A DNA stretch of 21,217 nucleotides from Gammaproteobacteria bacterium. GTDB lineage: Bacteria; Pseudomonadota; Gammaproteobacteria; Pseudomonadales; DSM-25080. The notes under the pieces are model-generated. The model saw nothing but the letters and a program-made list of their open reading frames with translations, was not told where the DNA came from and searched no databases. Where the stretch lies: assembly GCA_013372965.1 (NCBI GenBank), contig JABXIR010000195.1, positions 1-21,217 of the forward strand, written 5' to 3'. Every line of letters begins with the position of its first letter. The stretch's first letter is position 1. The translations under genes and the position numbers were made by a program. Below are positions 1-6,850 of this stretch, piece by piece.

Positions 1-2
1 AA

Positions 3-1409
3 AGCTTCTCTTCGTATACTCCTGAGAGAGACCATGAAGTGTGGCAGGGAAACGAAGCGAGCGCATCGCAAGTAGAAGCGGCTATCACAGCCGCAAAAAG
101 CGCATTTAAGTCGTGGCGTAAGCGTCCGCTCGCAGAGCGCATCGCCGTTACGGCGGCATTCGCTGAACAGCTACTCCAACACGCCGAACATCTAGCGGGT
201 GTCATCCACCAAGAAACTGGAAAGCCGCTGTGGGAAGCGCGCACAGAAGTTCAGGCGATGATCAACAAAGTGGATATTAGCGTCGCTGCATTTCACGAGC
301 GCACGGGCACACACTCCGAGCAAAATTTGCAGCTAAATCACCGTGCTCATGGTGTGATGGCGGTATTCGGTCCGTATAATTTCCCCGGGCACCTACCGAA
401 CGGACACATTGTACCCGCACTCATCGCTGGCAACACCATTGTGTTTAAGCCGAGTGAGCAAACTCCAAGAGTAGCCGAAGAGACACTAAAACTCTGGCTT
501 GCCGCTGGCCTACCCGAGGGTGTTATCTGCTTAGTGCAAGGAGGGGCTCAAGTCGGTGCCTCACTAGTAGACGGCGATGTGAATGGTGTTTTATTCACAG
601 GCTCCTCAAAGGTTGGCGCCATTATCCACAAAGCACTCGCTGGGCGCCCAGAAGTCATTGCAGCACTTGAGATGGGCGGGAACAATCCGCTTATTGTCAG
701 CGACTATAAGGATGTCGACTTCGCGGTTAACACGACAATCAATAGCGCCTTTCTGTCGGCAGGACAACGCTGCACCTGCACGCGCCGTGTCATTGTCGTC
801 GAAGACACCAAGACCGAGGCCTTCCTGAACGGGCTTCGTAAAGTGGCAAAGCGACTCGTCGTCGGCACGACCGGAACTCACGACCCTGAGCCGTTTATGG
901 GGCCCGTGATTAACCCCGATACTGGGAAGCAACTTCTCACAGCACAACGTCAACTCACTGAGCTTGGCGGTGAGATTATCTTGGAGATGCAGGCGCTTGA
1001 CGACTCAGGCGCTCGACTCAGCCCGGGCATCATCGACATGACTCGGGCTCGCGACCACATCGACGAAGAGTGGTTCGGCCCACTACTACAGGTAATTCGC
1101 GTCAACGACATCGAGCAAGCCATCGAGGTCGCAAATGCGACTCGATATGGCTTAGCCGCGGGCCTAATTTCAGATTCAGACAATGTTAAAACACAATTTC
1201 TAGCCGACATTGAGGCGGGTGTCACCAGTATCAACGCACCGACAGCAGGCGCTTCGAGCAAACTGCCGTTCGGTGGGGTTGGCGCAAGCGGCAACCATCG
1301 TCCGGGTGCTTATTACGCGGCGGACTACTGCGCGTGGCCTCAAGCAACCATGATCGGAGGAAGCACTGATTCAGGCTCAGCTAACATCGCACGAGGTTTA
1401 AAAGAATGA
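3..1409 (+). CDS. astD: N-succinylglutamate 5-semialdehyde dehydrogenase, 5' end outside the window
   Basis: NAD-dependent aldehyde dehydrogenase that oxidises N-succinylglutamate semialdehyde to N-succinylglutamate, the fourth step of the cytoplasmic AST route of arginine breakdown. The frame is open to the window edge. 468 residues are visible against about 490 in E. coli AstD, so roughly 15-20 N-terminal residues and the start codon are missing; a GTG at base 39 is only an internal valine (VWQGNEAS matches the LWQGN of AstD). Visible family motifs are FGPYNFPGHLPNGH, the NAD-loop FTGSSKVG, the general-base glutamate in ALEMGGNN (codon 669-671), the nucleophilic cysteine in GQRCTC (codon 771-773), and the C-terminal FGGVGASGNHRPGAYYAADYC signature. 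It overlaps astB by 4 bases (ATGA). astA would be expected just upstream, outside the window. Identification is secure. Confidence 0.96.
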   Translation, partial: SFSSYTPERDHEVWQGNEASASQVEAAITAAKSAFKSWRKRPLAERIAVTAAFAEQLLQHAEHLAGVIHQETGKPLWEARTEVQAMINKVDISVAAFHERTGTHSEQNLQLNHRAHGVMAVFGPYNFPGHLPNGHIVPALIAGNTIVFKPSEQTPRVAEETLKLWLAAGLPEGVICLVQGGAQVGASLVDGDVNGVLFTGSSKVGAIIHKALAGRPEVIAALEMGGNNPLIVSDYKDVDFAVNTTINSAFLSAGQRCTCTRRVIVVEDTKTEAFLNGLRKVAKRLVVGTTGTHDPEPFMGPVINPDTGKQLLTAQRQLTELGGEIILEMQALDDSGARLSPGIIDMTRARDHIDEEWFGPLLQVIRVNDIEQAIEVANATRYGLAAGLISDSDNVKTQFLADIEAGVTSINAPTAGASSKLPFGGVGASGNHRPGAYYAADYCAWPQATMIGGSTDSGSANIARGLKE

Positions 1410-2743
1410 AGCACTACGAAGTAAACTTTGATGGACTCATTGGCCCTTCACACAACTACTCGGGACTCGCGGTGGGCAATCTCGCATCAAGCAGAAACGC
1501 TCGGCTTACGTCGCACCCCAAAGAAGCCGCTCTTCAGGGCATCAATAAAATGCGCACCCTGATGCGCCTGGGCTACCAACAGGGCTTTTTGCTACCAAAC
1601 GCCCGCCCAGATCTTGGCACCCTTCGAAACCTCGGATTTTCAGGAAGCAATGAACGCATCATCAATGAAGCGGCGTCGAAAGCCCCCGAACTTCTAACAA
1701 TGGTTTACAGCGCTTCGAGCATGTGGGCGGCGAATGCGGCAACGGTTACGCCATCACTCGATGCGAACGACGGTCGGGTGCACTTTACACCGGCGAACTT
1801 ACTCACCACCGCCCACCGAGCGATTGAGCATCCGCAGACGTTTGCTATTTTAAACACAGTATTCGCTGACGAGGCGTTCTTCAAAGTACATCCTGCGCTG
1901 ACTGCTCACAGTAACTTCGCAGATGAAGGCGCTGCAAACCATACTCGTTTGTCGAACCAATACGATCACGCGGGTGTCGGGTTGTTTGTCTACGGCCGCA
2001 CAGAGGAATCAACCACCCAAAGATTCCCCGCGCGGCAAACCCTCGCAGCAAGCCGGGCGGTGGCACGCGGCCACGGCACCAACGATGCAATATTCCTCAA
2101 ACAATCTGCGCGAGCCATTGACTCTGGTGCGTTCCACAATGACGTTGTGGCGGTCGGTAACGGTCCTGTTCTGTTCTTCCACGAATTCGCCTTCGACGCA
2201 GAAGAACAAAACGCCATTTTTGCAGAGCTTCGCTCACGCATGGACTTCAACCCGATCTGCGTTAGTAACAGTGATGTCCCCATTGAAGACGCCATCACGA
2301 GTTATCTCTTTAATAGTCAACTGCTGGCAGCACCCGACGGCGACGTGAACAATATGACGCTGATTGCTCCGACTGAATCTCGCGATAATCCTCGAGTAAA
2401 AGCATACCTAGACGCTCTCACGCAAGATACAACCCAGCCGATCCGACAGGTGGTCTATGTCGACGTACGCCAATCGATGAGTAACGGCGGTGGACCTGCG
2501 TGCCTGAGACTTCGCGTCATCTTAAACGAGCGCGAACTCTCTGCCGTTAGCCAACAATTTTTGCTAACCGAGGAGCGTGCTGACTGGCTCGAAAGCTGGG
2601 TGATGCGAAACTATCGCGACGACCTGAATCCTTCGGATCTTGCCGATCCTCAGCTAGCGGTCGAATGTTATCGTGCGCTCGACGAGTTAACGCATGAACT
2701 GAGTTGTTATGGCGTTTACCCGCACCAGACTGACGCTATTTAA
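1406..2743 (+). CDS. astB: N-succinylarginine dihydrolase
   Basis: Hydrolyses N2-succinylarginine to succinylornithine, CO2 and two ammonia, the second step of the AST pathway. The 445 residues match the usual length (447 in E. coli). The amidinotransferase-fold catalytic triad is recognisable: E174 in FADEGAANH, H244 in AFHNDVV and C366 in GGGPACLRL, almost the same numbering as E. coli E174/H248/C365. The opening MKHYEVNFDGLIGPSHNYSGL is typical. The ATG overlaps the astD stop as ATGA, with a modest AGG about 9 bases upstream, so translation is probably coupled to astD. The gene ends 9 bases before a strong hairpin terminator and is the last gene of the transcript. The order astD-astB fits the usual ast operon. 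Confidence 0.97.
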   Translation: MKHYEVNFDGLIGPSHNYSGLAVGNLASSRNARLTSHPKEAALQGINKMRTLMRLGYQQGFLLPNARPDLGTLRNLGFSGSNERIINEAASKAPELLTMVYSASSMWAANAATVTPSLDANDGRVHFTPANLLTTAHRAIEHPQTFAILNTVFADEAFFKVHPALTAHSNFADEGAANHTRLSNQYDHAGVGLFVYGRTEESTTQRFPARQTLAASRAVARGHGTNDAIFLKQSARAIDSGAFHNDVVAVGNGPVLFFHEFAFDAEEQNAIFAELRSRMDFNPICVSNSDVPIEDAITSYLFNSQLLAAPDGDVNNMTLIAPTESRDNPRVKAYLDALTQDTTQPIRQVVYVDVRQSMSNGGGPACLRLRVILNERELSAVSQQFLLTEERADWLESWVMRNYRDDLNPSDLADPQLAVECYRALDELTHELSCYGVYPHQTDAI

Positions 2744-2752
2744 CGCCAAAAG

Positions 2753-2791
2753 ATACAAAGCGTGTGACGCACAGCACGCTTTGTATTTTTT
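2753..2791 (+). terminator. Rho-independent terminator of the ast operon
   Basis: A perfect 12-bp stem, ATACAAAGCGTG (2753-2764) with CACGCTTTGTAT (2775-2786), has a 10-base loop and is followed by a run of six T (2786-2791). It starts 10 bases after the astB stop codon, which fits an intrinsic terminator closing the arginine-catabolism transcript. Confidence 0.9.
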
Positions 2792-2821
2792 GCTAGACAA
2801 CGTAAGTAACTATACCTATTA

Positions 2822-2849
2822 TTGATCAGTCACTTGTATAAAATACAAT
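2822..2849 (+). promoter_or_regulatory. Candidate sigma70 promoter of the S8 protease gene
   Basis: A -35-like TTGATC (2822-2827, 4 of 6 consensus bases) and a -10-like TACAAT (2844-2849, 5 of 6) are separated by 16 bases. They lie between the ast terminator and the protease gene and would give a leader of about 80 bases. The protease has its own AAAGGT ribosome site at 2924-2929, 8 bases before its ATG. An inverted repeat covers the -10 box. This is prediction by pattern only. Confidence 0.45.
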
Positions 2850-2861
2850 CAATACGTGACT
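2828..2861. repeat. Nested inverted repeat over the protease promoter (candidate operator)
   Basis: The inner dyad is TTGTAT (2834-2839) / ATACAA (2843-2848) with a 3-base AAA centre. The outer dyad is AGTCAC (2828-2833) / GTGACT (2856-2861). The two left arms are adjacent; the right arms are separated by 7 bases. The inner right arm covers the -10-like TACAAT. It could be a regulator site or a leader hairpin; nothing here shows which. Confidence 0.5.
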
Positions 2862-2937
2862 AAAAGAGGCGTTCGCGATAATTCATTAAAACACTGCAAA
2901 CGCTCAGAGCCCTTTTCATCAATAAAGGTATAACAAC

Positions 2938-4068
2938 ATGTACAAAAAGCTACTCGCTACGTCTGTTCTTGCTGCGGTTGCCGCACAAGCACACGCTAAC
3001 GGCCCCACCTTCTCGGGAAATGATGACACTCTCAACGTACAAAATCGCTGTATCGTTAAATTTAACGACTCAGTTAACGCAAGCGAAGTGCGCGGTTTAG
3101 CACGTTCACTCGCGGCTCGCGGAAACTCTTCCGTTCGTTACACCTACCAGAACTCAATCAAAGGGTTCACCGTCAACATGCCTTGTCATGCGGCGGCAAA
3201 CGCGTTCGGTAACGACGCATCAATCGCACGTATGGAACCAGACGGTCTAGTCACTGCAACACGCGGCAAGCCAGGTGGCGGCGGCGGATCGAATGGCCAA
3301 GTCACCCCTTACGGTGTGACTCGCGTTGGCGGTCCAGTTGACGGGTCTAACTACACGGCATGGGTTCTAGATTCAGGTATCGACCTTGATCACCCCGACC
3401 TTAACGTCGATGCATCACTGGGATTCAGCTCGATCTGCAAAGGCGGCACGTGCTCAATGGACGATGAAAACGGGCACGGCACACACGTTGCAGGTACTAT
3501 CGCGGCACTCGACAATGACATCGATGTGGTTGGTGTCGCAGCAGGTGCAACCGTCGTTCCTGTGCGGGTGCTTGACCGTCGTGGTTCAGGCTCATGGTCA
3601 GGCGTAATTGCTGGTATCGATCATGTTGCGGCAAACGCAAATCCAGGCGACTGTGCCAACATGAGCCTTGGTGGCGGCGCTAACCAAACACTTGATGATG
3701 CCGTTGTAGCAGCAGCGCAACAATCAGGCGCCTTCTTTGTACTCGCTGCAGGCAACGATGGCGACCACGCTGACAACCACTCTCCTGCTCGTGCAAATGG
3801 CAATGGTGTCTTCACCATTTCAGCAACTGATTCAAACGATGTAATGGCGTCTTGGTCTAACTTTGGTAACCCACCGGTAGACTTTGCAGCACCAGGCGTG
3901 AGTATCTTGTCTACTGCTGCAGGCGGTGGCACCACGACCATGTCAGGCACTTCAATGGCGTCACCCGCTGCGTGCGCAGTGATCATGATGCGCAACGGTA
4001 ATCCATCAACCAATGGCTTTGCGGTTGGCGATCCAGATGGAAACCCAGACCCAATTGTGTCACTGTAA
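2938..4068 (+). CDS. Secreted subtilisin-family (S8) serine protease
   Basis: A 376-residue exported endopeptidase. Residues 1-20 form a Sec signal peptide ending AQAHA, so the mature N-terminus is probably N21. Residues about 35-105 resemble an I9 inhibitor/propeptide (RCIVKFND ... IARMEPDGLVTA), followed by a Gly-rich linker (KPGGGGGSNG, 111-120). The S8 catalytic triad is complete: D145 in WVLDSGIDLDHPDL, H180 in GHGTHVAGT, S339 in SGTSMASP, with the oxyanion-hole N273 in LAAGNDG. Six cysteines after the signal peptide (38, 83, 167, 172, 239, 347) suggest disulfides. Only 37 residues follow the catalytic serine, and there is no PPC or other C-terminal secretion domain. Where most relatives have SPHVAG after the serine, this one has SPAACA. 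It has a good Shine-Dalgarno site and its own terminator, so it is probably monocistronic. Its likely job is digestion of external protein; the substrate is unknown. Confidence 0.93.
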   Translation: MYKKLLATSVLAAVAAQAHANGPTFSGNDDTLNVQNRCIVKFNDSVNASEVRGLARSLAARGNSSVRYTYQNSIKGFTVNMPCHAAANAFGNDASIARMEPDGLVTATRGKPGGGGGSNGQVTPYGVTRVGGPVDGSNYTAWVLDSGIDLDHPDLNVDASLGFSSICKGGTCSMDDENGHGTHVAGTIAALDNDIDVVGVAAGATVVPVRVLDRRGSGSWSGVIAGIDHVAANANPGDCANMSLGGGANQTLDDAVVAAAQQSGAFFVLAAGNDGDHADNHSPARANGNGVFTISATDSNDVMASWSNFGNPPVDFAAPGVSILSTAAGGGTTTMSGTSMASPAACAVIMMRNGNPSTNGFAVGDPDGNPDPIVSL

Positions 4069-4092
4069 GGAATAATTCCTTAATCAAATAGG

Positions 4093-4116
4093 AAGGGCTC
4101 GAAAGAGCCCTTTTTT
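4093..4116 (+). terminator. Rho-independent terminator of the protease gene
   Basis: AAGGGCTC (4093-4100) pairs with GAGCCCTT (4105-4112) around a stable GAAA tetraloop, and the T-run reaches base 4116. It starts 25 bases after the protease stop codon. The next gene's ATG is at 4121, only four bases beyond the T-run. Confidence 0.92.
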
Positions 4117-4120
4117 ACGC

Positions 4121-4828
4121 ATGTCAGAATCATTTATTTTAAACTTTAAGCATTCGCTAACCGCTGAGGAATGCAGCGCCATTATCTCAAAGTACGATGC
4201 TAGCTCTGAGCACCATCCAGGCAGGACTGGCGCGGGGATCGACACCTCAAAGAAAAACAGCCTCGACCTTGCCATCAGCCAAATTCCGGAGTGGCAACAG
4301 ATTTGCGCGGGCCTTGATGATCTCGTCATGGACTGTGTTACCGCTTATGTACAAACCTACCCTCACCTGATTACGGGCGCGGTCACGCCACATGTACTAG
4401 ATCCCGATACCCAACTGCCTCGCGCAATCCGTTTCGACGAAATTCCGAAATATAAAGTCGAGACCGTGCGCCACATTGTCGACTCTATGCTTCAAATCGA
4501 CCCGTGGAATATGCAAAGGTATGAACCGCGAAGCGGCGGCTATCCGCACTGGCACTCGGAGCAATTTCCCGCACCAAATGACCCGACCCAAAGGTCCTTG
4601 CACAGAGTGTTGTTGGTAATAATCTATCTAAACGATGTGACCGATCAGGGCGCAACCGAGTTCTTTTATCAACAGGCATCGATTCAACCCGAGGCCGGAT
4701 CCATCGTTTTAGCTCCGTGTGGTTTCACCCATACCCACCGCGGCGCGCCCTCACCGACACAGGCAAAGTACATCCTTGCGTCTTGGGTGAGTTACAAAGA
4801 CGCATCAGAGCTTTATAAGCCATCGTAA
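4121..4828 (+). CDS. 2-oxoglutarate/Fe(II)-dependent oxygenase, prolyl-4-hydroxylase-like
   Basis: A 235-residue cytoplasmic protein with the double-stranded beta-helix pattern of 2OG-Fe(II) oxygenases of the P4H type. Proposed iron ligands are H145 and E147 (PHWHSEQ) and H206 (THTHRG); K216 would bind 2-oxoglutarate. The 10-residue spacing from H206 to K216 equals that of collagen prolyl-4-hydroxylase. The acidic ligand is Glu where most relatives have Asp. Other typical pieces are the RYEPRSGGYPHWH strand, LLVIIYLND and GSIVLAPCGFTH. The substrate is unknown; peptide, free amino acid or small-molecule hydroxylation are all possible. The ATG lies 4 bases after a terminator T-run with no Shine-Dalgarno site between; in-frame codons upstream reach a TAA at 4073 without an ATG, GTG or TTG, so the start cannot move upstream. 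Confidence 0.8.
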   Translation: MSESFILNFKHSLTAEECSAIISKYDASSEHHPGRTGAGIDTSKKNSLDLAISQIPEWQQICAGLDDLVMDCVTAYVQTYPHLITGAVTPHVLDPDTQLPRAIRFDEIPKYKVETVRHIVDSMLQIDPWNMQRYEPRSGGYPHWHSEQFPAPNDPTQRSLHRVLLVIIYLNDVTDQGATEFFYQQASIQPEAGSIVLAPCGFTHTHRGAPSPTQAKYILASWVSYKDASELYKPS

Positions 4829-4864
4829 TTACTTACTTGAAACTTTGGAGCTCACAGGCTTTAA

Positions 4865-4882
4865 TCCTCGAATCTTGAGGAG
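4865..4882 (+). promoter_or_regulatory. Hairpin covering the ribosome binding site of the DMT transporter
   Basis: TCCTCGA (4865-4871) can pair with TTGAGGA (4875-4881) over a 3-base loop, giving 7 bp with one G-U. The right arm contains most of the Shine-Dalgarno GAGGAG (4877-4882), which lies 6 bases before the ATG at 4889. This site decides the start (ATG 4889 rather than TTG 4886) and may limit translation initiation. Confidence 0.45.
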
Positions 4883-4888
4883 TATTTG

Positions 4889-5773
4889 ATGAACGTCGCC
4901 GCTTTGTTTATCACGTCGTCGCTAGTTTGGGGCACGACGTGGATCGCCATTACCTTTCAACTCGGCAACGTCGCTCCAGAAGCATCGGTGAGTTATCGGT
5001 TTGCGATCGCTACCGCCATCATGTTTTTGATCACTCGGCTTAAGAAAATCCCGCTTCGGCTAGACTGGCGGCAGCAACTGTGGATGGCCGCGCTCGGGTT
5101 GTTTTACACCGGAAACTATCTCTCTGTTTACCGCGCCGAAATCGAAATCAGCTCGGGCTTAGTCGCTGTCGCGGGTAGCTGCATCATGTTTTTCAATATT
5201 CTGCTGGCTCAGTTTTTTTTAAAGCACCAAATCACTCGCCGCCTCGCCATTGGCGCGCTCTTGGGCTTTACAGGAGTCTGCCTATTGTTCTTGCCCGAGG
5301 CATCGGGTGTGGCAAATCGCTATTGGATTGGCGTTACATTTGCACTCTTCGCGGCTTTCGCAGCATCCTGCGCTAACATCATTGCGGCCTATAAAGGCAG
5401 TCAAGGTCAACATATTTTCGCCACGAACACGTGGTGGATGCTTTGGTGTACCGCGTTTACCGCGATCGCAGTGCCTCTGACAGGTAATCACTTCAGCTTC
5501 GAATACTCGACTGAATACATTTCGTCCCTTATCTACCTTGCCGTGTTTGGCTCGGTTGTGGCGTTCAGTAGCTATTTATCATTGATGGACAAGGTTGGCC
5601 CGGGTAAAGCTAGCTATATTGCAGTGATTACCCCGGTTATCGCATTGATTATCTCAACGCTCTTCGAGGGAATGAGTTGGTCTACCACCGGGTACATTGG
5701 CGTTGCGCTGATTATTCTCGGTCAGTTGATTATCTTTAAGCGCTCTAAAGATAAGGCGCAAGCCACTTCGTAA
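4889..5773 (+). CDS. EamA/DMT-family membrane transporter
   Basis: A 294-residue inner-membrane protein with about ten hydrophobic segments in two repeated halves, the architecture of drug/metabolite transporters of the EamA family. The opening SSLVWGTTWIAI and the C-terminal half GPGKASYIAVITPVIALIISTLFEG are typical. Such proteins usually export amino acids, purines or other small metabolites; the substrate here cannot be read from sequence. The start is the ATG at 4889, preceded by GAGGAG at a spacing of 6; the adjacent TTG at 4886 would be too close. Its last 29 bases overlap the 3' end of trxC on the other strand, so the two genes converge. It follows the oxygenase by 60 bases without a clear terminator and may be cotranscribed with it. 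Confidence 0.9.
   Translation: MNVAALFITSSLVWGTTWIAITFQLGNVAPEASVSYRFAIATAIMFLITRLKKIPLRLDWRQQLWMAALGLFYTGNYLSVYRAEIEISSGLVAVAGSCIMFFNILLAQFFLKHQITRRLAIGALLGFTGVCLLFLPEASGVANRYWIGVTFALFAAFAASCANIIAAYKGSQGQHIFATNTWWMLWCTAFTAIAVPLTGNHFSFEYSTEYISSLIYLAVFGSVVAFSSYLSLMDKVGPGKASYIAVITPVIALIISTLFEGMSWSTTGYIGVALIILGQLIIFKRSKDKAQATS
5730..5754. repeat. Perfect 9-bp inverted repeat in the convergent DMT/trxC overlap
   Basis: TTATCTTTA (5730-5738) and TAAAGATAA (5746-5754) form a perfect dyad with a 7-base centre. It lies inside the transporter reading frame and spans the trxC stop codon (5745-5747). There is no T-run on either side, so it is not a standard terminator, but it is the only hairpin-like element between two converging genes. 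Confidence 0.5.
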
Positions 5774-6167
5774 ACTGCGCGAGATCGAGAGCGCCACTGA
5801 CGCGATTGAGCTCTTTTCCGTTCTTGTAGACAGCAAGTGTCGGAAGACTCTTGATATTCATTTCTCTTGCCAAAAGCTCTTCTCGTTGCGTATCGACTTT
5901 AACGAACCGAGCCTCCAGATCGAGCTCTTCGGCGGCACGCTGAAACACGGGCGCAAAGCTTCTACATGGACCGCACCAATCAGCCCAATAATCGACCACC
6001 AGAAGCTGATCGCTGCGATCTTTCGCTCTCAGAAATTGTGAACGATTCATCGCAACAGGTCCCCCGGTGAACAGCGACTGTTTACAGACACCACATTGAG
6101 GAGACTCGGTCTTTTTTTGCTCTGGAACACGATTTAAACCGGCACAATGAGGACACATAACGATCAT
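5745..6167 (-). CDS. trxC: Thioredoxin 2 (zinc-binding TrxC type)
   Basis: A 140-residue cytoplasmic disulfide reductase, matching E. coli TrxC (139). The N-terminal zinc-binding region shows CPHC (5-8) and CGVC (25-28). The thioredoxin fold follows with VVDYWADWCGPCRS (redox C65 and C68), the cis-proline SLPTL, and a C-terminal helix. TrxC reduces protein disulfides and in E. coli is induced under oxidative stress by OxyR; no OxyR site was identified here. The start ATG shares its A with the stop TGA of the upstream HEPN-like gene (TGATG), and AAGGAA sits 7 bases upstream, so translation is likely coupled to that gene. The 3' end overlaps the convergent transporter gene by 29 bases. Confidence 0.96.
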   Translation of the reverse strand: MIVMCPHCAGLNRVPEQKKTESPQCGVCKQSLFTGGPVAMNRSQFLRAKDRSDQLLVVDYWADWCGPCRSFAPVFQRAAEELDLEARFVKVDTQREELLAREMNIKSLPTLAVYKNGKELNRVSGALDLAQFTKWLAPYL

Positions 6168-6802
6168 CAGAGAGTTCCTTCCGTTGTTGCTTCCGTACGA
6201 TTCATGACTGGGTAATGGACGGTACCCCAGTCTTCTTCGGGATGAAGTTTCATTATAGCCAGCACCGCAGGAACTAGCTCGCCAAGCAGCTCAGCTGCAT
6301 CGTAGATTTGCACACGATTAACACGACTCTTATAGGTCGCGCCACCAAACAACATTTGATTGCGCAATGTCGCGAGTCTATCAAAGACCATGACCAATAA
6401 CGCTTCGATGTTTCGCTCTTTAAAGTATCGTGAAGCACGCTTGCGCTCACGGCCAAATGCCTCTTCCCAAGACTCCTGCTCACGTTGCGCTCGCCAAAAG
6501 CTATCCCAAACATAAGGGTTGTCGAGCAGTCCTCGAATGGTGTTGGGATAAGCCTCCCAAACAATGCGCGCAAGCTCACCCTCATCGCAGCGAACGAGTT
6601 TAGCCACATACTGCTGAAAACCGACACGTTCACCGAAGCGGCTTTGCTGGCTCTCCGGCATATTTGCGCAGGCGCACAACGAAATCCACAACGTGATGTA
6701 GTGTATGTCAGGGTCTTGTTGGTACTGTTTAGCTGCTTGCAACCAGCTTTCAGCTCGATGCTGCTGAGTACCGTGCGTTTGATCGACACAAGCTAAGGAC
6801 AT
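6167..6802 (-). CDS. HEPN-like protein with a degenerate RxxxxH motif
   Basis: A 211-residue soluble, helix-rich protein. The N-terminal ITLWISLCACAN (36-47) and C-terminal LRNQMLFGGATY (146-157), VNRVQIYDAAELLG (161-174) and PEEDWG (188-193) recall a family of uncharacterised HEPN-domain proteins I know with LRNQLVHGGATW and NRDQ..DGA motifs. In active HEPN RNases the RxxxxH pair (R..H in RNQLVH) is catalytic. Here it reads R147-N-Q-M-L-F152, so the histidine is replaced by phenylalanine and RNase activity is doubtful. A GAGAGG ribosome site lies 6 bases before the ATG. The gene joins trxC by a 1-base stop/start overlap and starts 48 bases after the MBL gene, with no minimal nucleotidyltransferase partner nearby. 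The family assignment rests on remembered motifs and function is unknown. Confidence 0.65.
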   Translation of the reverse strand: MSLACVDQTHGTQQHRAESWLQAAKQYQQDPDIHYITLWISLCACANMPESQQSRFGERVGFQQYVAKLVRCDEGELARIVWEAYPNTIRGLLDNPYVWDSFWRAQREQESWEEAFGRERKRASRYFKERNIEALLVMVFDRLATLRNQMLFGGATYKSRVNRVQIYDAAELLGELVPAVLAIMKLHPEEDWGTVHYPVMNRTEATTEGTL

Positions 6803-6850
6803 GCAATGCCTCTCGAAGCGGTTTATTCACGATTAGTTTAACGTTGAGCT

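Noticed and set aside
606..1294. Long minus-strand frames inside astD (114 and 115 codons).
   Set aside because: They mirror the codon pattern of a clearly real gene, have no recognisable motifs and are shadow frames.
3621..4013. A 130-codon minus-strand frame inside the protease gene.
   Set aside because: It is antisense to the conserved catalytic core and shows no known domain; it is a shadow frame.
6167..6802. HEPN-MNT toxin-antitoxin pair or abortive-infection module.
   Set aside because: There is no nucleotidyltransferase partner, the catalytic histidine is missing, and the neighbours are housekeeping genes.
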